Position numbers and translations under genes: made by a program
Notes under the pieces: generated by a model
Database searches by the model: none
What the model was told of the DNA's origin: nothing
What the model saw: only the letters and a program-made list of their open reading frames with translations
In this document: positions 63,937-64,000 of the stretch, one piece after another
Layout: each line of letters begins with the position of its first letter
How positions within the stretch are numbered: position 1 is the stretch's first letter
DNA from: an uncultured Flavobacteriaceae bacterium
GTDB lineage: Bacteria > Bacteroidota > Bacteroidia > Flavobacteriales > Flavobacteriaceae
Assembly: GCA_947503105.1 (NCBI GenBank)
Contig: CANNCM010000003.1
Location: 186,001-250,000 of the forward strand
Length of the DNA stretch: 64,000 nucleotides
Direction: 5' to 3'

Positions 63937-64000
63937 TTAATCATAAAGTTTATACAACACTGGTTTGCTTGGGGATGCATCATTTTGAAATGGTGCAATA
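63937..64000 (-). CDS. C-terminal end of an unidentified gene (partial)
   Basis: An open frame enters from beyond 64000 and ends at a TAA (63937-63939); the visible end reads ...PSKPVLYKLYD. Only about 20 residues are in the window, too few to name. Its stop is 15 bp upstream of the YjbR-like start on the same strand, compatible with an operon. Confidence 0.4.
   Translation of the reverse strand, partial: IAPFQNDASPSKPVLYKLYD

Noticed and set aside
1-64000. CRISPR arrays, insertion sequences, prophage genes, rRNA
   Set aside because: No regularly spaced short repeats, transposase or integrase motifs, phage structural genes or rRNA sequence were found on either strand.

Overview
The window looks like the chromosome of a marine-type member of the Flavobacteriaceae (Bacteroidota). 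It is AT-rich and densely coded. Several intergenic gaps carry the Bacteroidota -7 promoter motif TAnnTTTG. Three secreted proteins end in a type IX secretion (T9SS) sorting domain. The gene content also fits: a short Obg, a GSCFA protein, DUF4286, an OlsF-like fused acyltransferase and mevalonate-pathway genes. Most of the window is housekeeping. I see no insertion sequence, prophage, rRNA operon or CRISPR array.

Layout. 1-3.3 kb (minus): a partial mpl, a TPR protein, obgE and adk. 3.6-7.3 kb (plus): purK, purE and an M3 oligopeptidase. 7.3-16.4 kb: a UbiA-like membrane protein, gcvP followed by a tightly coupled KASIII-methyltransferase-glycosyltransferase trio, then ilvE, an enoyl-CoA hydratase and a GSCFA protein. 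16.4-22.3 kb: alaS, divergent from an M23 peptidase-MerR-LemA-TPM-TPM run. 22.3-30.7 kb: der, era and fbp, and a GNAT-lysC-OlsF operon. 30.7-40.6 kb (minus): a D-2-hydroxyacid dehydrogenase, mgtE, rsmA, TPR genes, serS, ribF, pth, rplY and prs.

From 40.7 to 46.4 kb there is a tRNA-Leu(CAA) with a duplicated 3' end, then three minus-strand T9SS-secreted carbohydrate-binding-like proteins. Their C-terminal coding sequence is nearly identical at DNA level, and in two of them the terminator is too. From 46.7 to 53.6 kb lies a plus-strand arsenosugar cluster: an AhpD-like protein, the radical SAM enzyme ArsS, a TIGR04282-type transferase and a purine-nucleoside phosphorylase. It continues into a MerT-like small membrane protein with a Cys-Cys pair and three membrane or lipid-type glycosyltransferases. 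This suggests a route to glycosylated or lipid-linked arsenosugars. From 53.6 to 58.8 kb (minus) are a pseudouridine synthase-like protein lacking the catalytic Asp, a UbiA prenyltransferase, mevalonate kinase, diphosphomevalonate decarboxylase, an HI0933-type flavoprotein and tRNA-Leu(TAG).

The most unusual segment is 60.3-63.5 kb, between an M20 dipeptidase and a YjbR/MmcQ gene. It holds a RecQ-type helicase fused to a C-terminal phosphoribosyltransferase domain, followed 11 bp later by a divergent DprA/SLOG protein. Their base and codon use look more AT-rich by eye than the neighbours. I read the pair as a horizontally acquired two-gene nucleic-acid-handling, probably defence, cassette. 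It is the best candidate here for an undescribed system, with the arsenosugar and MerT-like cluster second.
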